Origin: Mesonia algae
Lineage (GTDB): Bacteria; Bacteroidota; Bacteroidia; Flavobacteriales; Flavobacteriaceae
DNA: 64,000 nucleotides
Reading direction: 5' to 3'
NCBI RefSeq assembly: GCF_003253545.1
Contig: NZ_QKYV01000006.1
Location: 203,152 to 267,151 of the forward strand
In this document: in pieces, positions 61,384-64,000 of the stretch
Position numbering within the stretch: position 1 is the first letter of the stretch
Layout of the letters: every line of letters begins with the position of its first letter
Notes under the pieces: generated by a model
The model's input: the letters and a program-made list of their open reading frames with translations, nothing else
Told to the model about the DNA's origin: nothing
Databases searched by the model: none
Position numbers and translations under genes: made by a program

Positions 61384-61748
61384 TATTAAGTTTTTGAATC
61401 TAGGTATTTTTTTTCAAATTTTGCACAACGGTTCGGTATAAACAAAGTAGGCAGAAAATAGGCAGCCATCTTTCAAATTATACACAAGCCGAATTTTTAC
61501 TTTTCCCTTTTTCCAGTAAAAAGCCAAATTTAAAAACTTGGCGACTTCCCAAATATACCCGAGCCTTTCGATTTAGGGCAAGCTTGCCCTATTTTTTTAT
61601 ACATTATTAAATGTTGGCTTTCTGCGTTTTGTTATTTAAACTATCTAAACCGAAGAATAAATGTAGTGAGCTCTTTTGCAATTTGGCCTTTAGAATTGAA
61701 TGTAGCTATTGCAAATGTGCTTACAGGTCTTAATTGATTATTTTTTTA
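61384..61748. repeat. gene-free region with second TTGGC repeat copy
   Basis: 365 bases with no supported gene. Contains GTTCGGTATAAAC near 61431, a stretch near 61480-61560 (ACAAGCCGAATTTTTACTT ... AAAAGCCAAATTTAAAAACTTGGCGACTT ... AAATATACC) that resembles the one at 60910-60985, a short palindrome around GGGCAAGCTTGCCC (61578-61591), and TGTTGGCTTTCTGCGTTTTG near 61613. It looks like a diverged dispersed repeat. The GGGCAAGCTTGCCC-T-rich hairpin could be a terminator for the minus-strand genes to the right. Confidence 0.55.
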
Positions 61749-62324
61749 TTAGTTTAAAGGAATTTTTATAGGTTTTTTAAATTTATTTTCCGAAGTTAAA
61801 AATTCAAAATTCAAGCTATCCCCTTCTATAAGAGATTTAACTAATTGTGGATGTTTACTTTTAAACTGTTCAAGCGTGCCTACAAGCAAGGTGTCTTCAT
61901 TTCTTCCTTTCACTTTATCTAAATAAGATTTAAAGAAAGTTTTATTATATTTAATCGTATCAATTATGTGCTGGGAATAAATGACATATGTTTTTTTTTG
62001 TCCACTTTCAATGGTTTTTATATCATTTTGATTATTTCTAATTAAAGCCCTACCTTCATCTATATATAGTTTACTGTGCCGACCTAGTTGATTGTTGTAG
62101 ATGTATGAACAAGTTACAAACTTTTCTGTTTCATCAGAATTGTTTGATATTTCAAACTGAAAAGGAATATTTATTACCCAAAATGTTTTCATTTTTTCAC
62201 TATAGCGAATAACAATTTCATTACTGTTTTGAATTACTTGATTGATGTTTAAGACACCTGATTGATTTTTACAACTTGTAAATAACAAAAGAAAGAATAG
62301 GAAAAGAAGAATTGTTTTTTTCAT
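61749..62324 (-). CDS. lipoprotein, candidate immunity-like protein
   Basis: 191 residues. Signal and lipobox (ILLFLFFLLLFTSCKNQSG). The mature part is Lys/Asn/Ile-rich with no recognised domain. Its start lies only three bases after the stop of the 467-residue gene upstream, and its composition is more A+T-rich than that gene. Adjacency of a small lipoprotein to a large effector-like gene suggests an immunity role, which is inference only. Confidence 0.65.
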   Translation of the reverse strand: MKKTILLFLFFLLLFTSCKNQSGVLNINQVIQNSNEIVIRYSEKMKTFWVINIPFQFEISNNSDETEKFVTCSYIYNNQLGRHSKLYIDEGRALIRNNQNDIKTIESGQKKTYVIYSQHIIDTIKYNKTFFKSYLDKVKGRNEDTLLVGTLEQFKSKHPQLVKSLIEGDSLNFEFLTSENKFKKPIKIPLN

Positions 62325-62327
62325 AAT

Positions 62328-63731
62328 TTAATAATCACAAATTATTGTATCTATTATGTCTATAGGTAGTTCTTTATTGTTATTCATTTGTCTTCTGCGT
62401 AGAACAAAAATGGGGGATTTAAAATTTTCTACAGCTGAATCGTAATCGAGAACACCCGCTAAATTTTCAAATTTCCCACTTAAAAGTTCATTTACTGTAT
62501 CCTCTTGTAATGGTAATAAATCGTATTTATATTCTTTATTATGCCCCCAATCGCTAACAAATTTACGAACACCTTCTAAGCCACTCAGTTTTGCTTGAGC
62601 CAATTCCTGTTGTACGATTTCTTCCATCACGATGTCATCTTCCTCCTTCATTTCTTTCATAAGCAAACCAGCGACAGAAAAAACAAGGGCAAAAGAACCT
62701 CCAATGTTCCCAAGCCCACCAATACCCATCGAACCGAGTGGCGAATCAGTGTCCAAGCTGTCTTCCATCCCAAACTTTAAAACATCAAAAAAACCTAAGG
62801 TAGTACCAACATTTTTTAAGAATCCCAACACCTGCAATCTTTTTCCTGTTTTGGTAAAATAGTCGTACTGGCTTATTTCTTTTGTAGTCTCATTTGTATT
62901 TCCCCAGTTTTTCCTTTTTTTAAGATCTTTTAGTAAAGTGCCGTCATTGGTATAGATTTCGTCGTAATTGTAAATGTTGGCATAAGGATTTATCTGTTCA
63001 CGTCCAGTATTTGTAACCAAGCTCCCTTTTTCAAGCTTGGTCATCGCTATGTTGCTTATTTCCTTGTTTATCGTGTTGTTTACAAATTTCACGGCCTTCT
63101 TGGTAAGTTTGCTTTGCACTTTTCCTTTGATAAACTTCATAGGTAGTAATGGACTACCATCATTGCTCATCAATTGGGGCAGGTTATGCCCAAAAGCTGG
63201 TGGTTTAAAATATAGTGTCCTGTCAGATTGGGCTACATTAAGATAGTTATCTGTAGAATATGGAAGTAGTTTTTTCCGCTTTCCATAAATGACTTCCCAA
63301 TAAAGCTCTATGGATTCATCCAACGAAAACCAAACGTCATGATCGTCTTTTATGATTCCTTGCCATTTTTCATCAAGGAACAATTCAACGGTGGCAACCC
63401 TTTTGTTGCCTTTTTGTTCAATTGTAGCTTTTTTCACAACAGCGTCTTCTGGAAATTTACGGTCGTCTGGGTCAATAATATCGTAAAACAAGAAACCTCC
63501 ACTTGCATTATAGTCATACTCCGCAAGGTTTAATTCCAGTTCCTGCCCAACTGCCAACCCCTTTGTTTCAACGTGAAAATAAACGGTTTCGCCAAGCTTT
63601 GATTTTTCCAATGGTACTTGGCCGTCCTTGTCGCTTGTCCACCAACCTTCAATAAACTCAGGTTCGGCAATATTTATGGTTACAGATTTTTTCTGTCCTT
63701 CCAATTCCACTGTAAATGTATTCTTTCCCAT
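62328..63731 (-). CDS. beta-domain protein with glycine-rich hydrophobic C-terminal region (effector-like, unrecognised)
   Basis: 467 residues. N-terminal ~150 residues form an Ig/PKD-like beta domain (VTINIAEPEFIEGWWTSD, ETVYFHVETKGLAVGQELELN, WFSLDESIELYWEVIYG). The centre (about 170-310) is Lys/Asn-rich, and about 310-345 is a glycine-rich hydrophobic hairpin (LGSMGIGGLGNIGGSFALVFSVAGLL) flanked by acidic residues, as seen in pore-forming or membrane-inserting proteins. The C-terminus is unrecognised. No signal peptide, so export would need a dedicated system (type VI-like or T9SS-independent). Composition is visibly less A+T-rich than the genes around it, suggesting transfer. Confidence 0.6.
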   Translation of the reverse strand: MGKNTFTVELEGQKKSVTINIAEPEFIEGWWTSDKDGQVPLEKSKLGETVYFHVETKGLAVGQELELNLAEYDYNASGGFLFYDIIDPDDRKFPEDAVVKKATIEQKGNKRVATVELFLDEKWQGIIKDDHDVWFSLDESIELYWEVIYGKRKKLLPYSTDNYLNVAQSDRTLYFKPPAFGHNLPQLMSNDGSPLLPMKFIKGKVQSKLTKKAVKFVNNTINKEISNIAMTKLEKGSLVTNTGREQINPYANIYNYDEIYTNDGTLLKDLKKRKNWGNTNETTKEISQYDYFTKTGKRLQVLGFLKNVGTTLGFFDVLKFGMEDSLDTDSPLGSMGIGGLGNIGGSFALVFSVAGLLMKEMKEEDDIVMEEIVQQELAQAKLSGLEGVRKFVSDWGHNKEYKYDLLPLQEDTVNELLSGKFENLAGVLDYDSAVENFKSPIFVLRRRQMNNNKELPIDIIDTIICDY

Positions 63732-63735
63732 AAGG

Positions 63736-64000
63736 TTAGTTTTGTTGGTCTATAACATCGAGTACCACTTTTTCTAAATCACTTGTTACGAGATGATTTT
63801 TCAATGTATCATTTACCAATAGTTTTCCGTTGTGCTTAAAATCGTTTGTCTTGTCGTTTAGTGACAGGTTTATTTTCTTTCCTATCGCATTCTTGGTCTC
63901 AATGTGCAACCGTATTTTATTCCCAGTTTCATATTCTTCTAATTCGTTATCCTCTAAATCTGTAATAAAATAGTGAATTAGTTCCGCATCTTCTTCTATT
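63736..64000 (-). CDS. C-terminal part of an unknown beta-rich protein (truncated by window edge)
   Basis: The frame is open to the right edge. The last 88 residues are seen, including LEEYETGNKIRLHIETKNAIGKK and LVTSDLEKVVLDVIDQQN. The IRLHIETKNA segment resembles the beta strand style of the neighbouring protein (VYFHVETKGL). It ends 4 bases before the start of the 467-residue gene, so the two are in one operon. Function not determinable. Confidence 0.65.
   Translation of the reverse strand, partial: IEEDAELIHYFITDLEDNELEEYETGNKIRLHIETKNAIGKKINLSLNDKTNDFKHNGKLLVNDTLKNHLVTSDLEKVVLDVIDQQN

Noticed and set aside
59546..61560. CRISPR-like array
   Set aside because: The TTGGCAACTT repeats are few, diverged, in both orientations and irregularly spaced, and no cas gene is near.
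61420..61625. Integron attC-like site (AACGGTTCGG ... TGTTGGC)
   Set aside because: The bases at the expected core sites do not fit the attC consensus and no integrase is in the window.
62595..63533. Several plus-strand frames of 60-76 residues
   Set aside because: All lie opposite the 467-residue gene and have no ribosome binding site or family match.
1..64000. tRNA, rRNA, riboswitch or phage integration site
   Set aside because: I looked for cloverleaf ends, conserved rRNA segments and known riboswitch cores and saw none. A dedicated search such as tRNAscan-SE and Infernal could still find a weak one.

Overview
The window looks like a chromosome segment of a marine-type member of the Flavobacteriaceae (phylum Bacteroidota). 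The base composition is A+T-rich. Promoter-like sites follow the Bacteroidota pattern of a -7 TAnnTTTG box, once with a -33 TTG. There are two proteins with type IX secretion (Por-type) C-terminal sorting domains, many SpII lipoproteins, and family-specific genes such as DUF6048/DUF6452, DUF2027-Smr, the CCC-motif/DUF2752 pair and a SerB-SerA fusion. This placement rests on gene content only.

Positions 1 to about 59.4 kb are mostly vertically inherited core genome in short operons that change strand often. From left to right: the end of a GlmU-like nucleotidyltransferase; purB; a 614-residue PD-(D/E)XK nuclease-like accessory gene next to a HEAT-like protein; a sirtuin and a tRNA methyltransferase; a DEAD-box helicase, rdgB and rlmH; two tandem secreted paralogues; nadC with a BrkB-family membrane protein; priA and a LytTR regulator; the rpsF-rpsR-rplI operon; a split YeeE/YedE transporter; a three-gene biotin-dependent acyl-CoA carboxylase; a cell-wall amidase and a T9SS protein; recG; an M1 aminopeptidase with a patatin; a GltB-like FMN protein; a UvrD/PcrA helicase; a Sua5/YciO protein; acs; tryptophan 2,3-dioxygenase; trxB; a fused serine-biosynthesis gene; a methyltransferase/ZIP/DUF4268 operon; an rRNA methyltransferase; rlmD with DUF6452 and DUF6048; rocD; CCC/DUF2752; a second T9SS protein; an Smr protein; a thrombospondin-type-3 lipoprotein; and a cysteine desulfurase.

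From about 59.4 kb to the right edge the character changes. There is a decayed IS3-family element with a stop codon, several frameshifts and a small deletion. Diverged intergenic repeats carrying TTGGCAACTT-like cores follow. Then come small lipoproteins and a minus-strand cluster of unrecognised beta-rich proteins that ends in a glycine-rich hydrophobic protein followed by a lipoprotein. This resembles an effector/immunity arrangement and is the most likely recently acquired part.

The most striking signal not explained by genes is a dispersed 13-mer, CGCTTNCGCGGAA. It occurs six times in both orientations, once with a first-base change, and its central base takes all four values. It lies mainly inside genes, in a fixed codon phase for each orientation. 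No tRNA, rRNA, CRISPR array or riboswitch was recognised.
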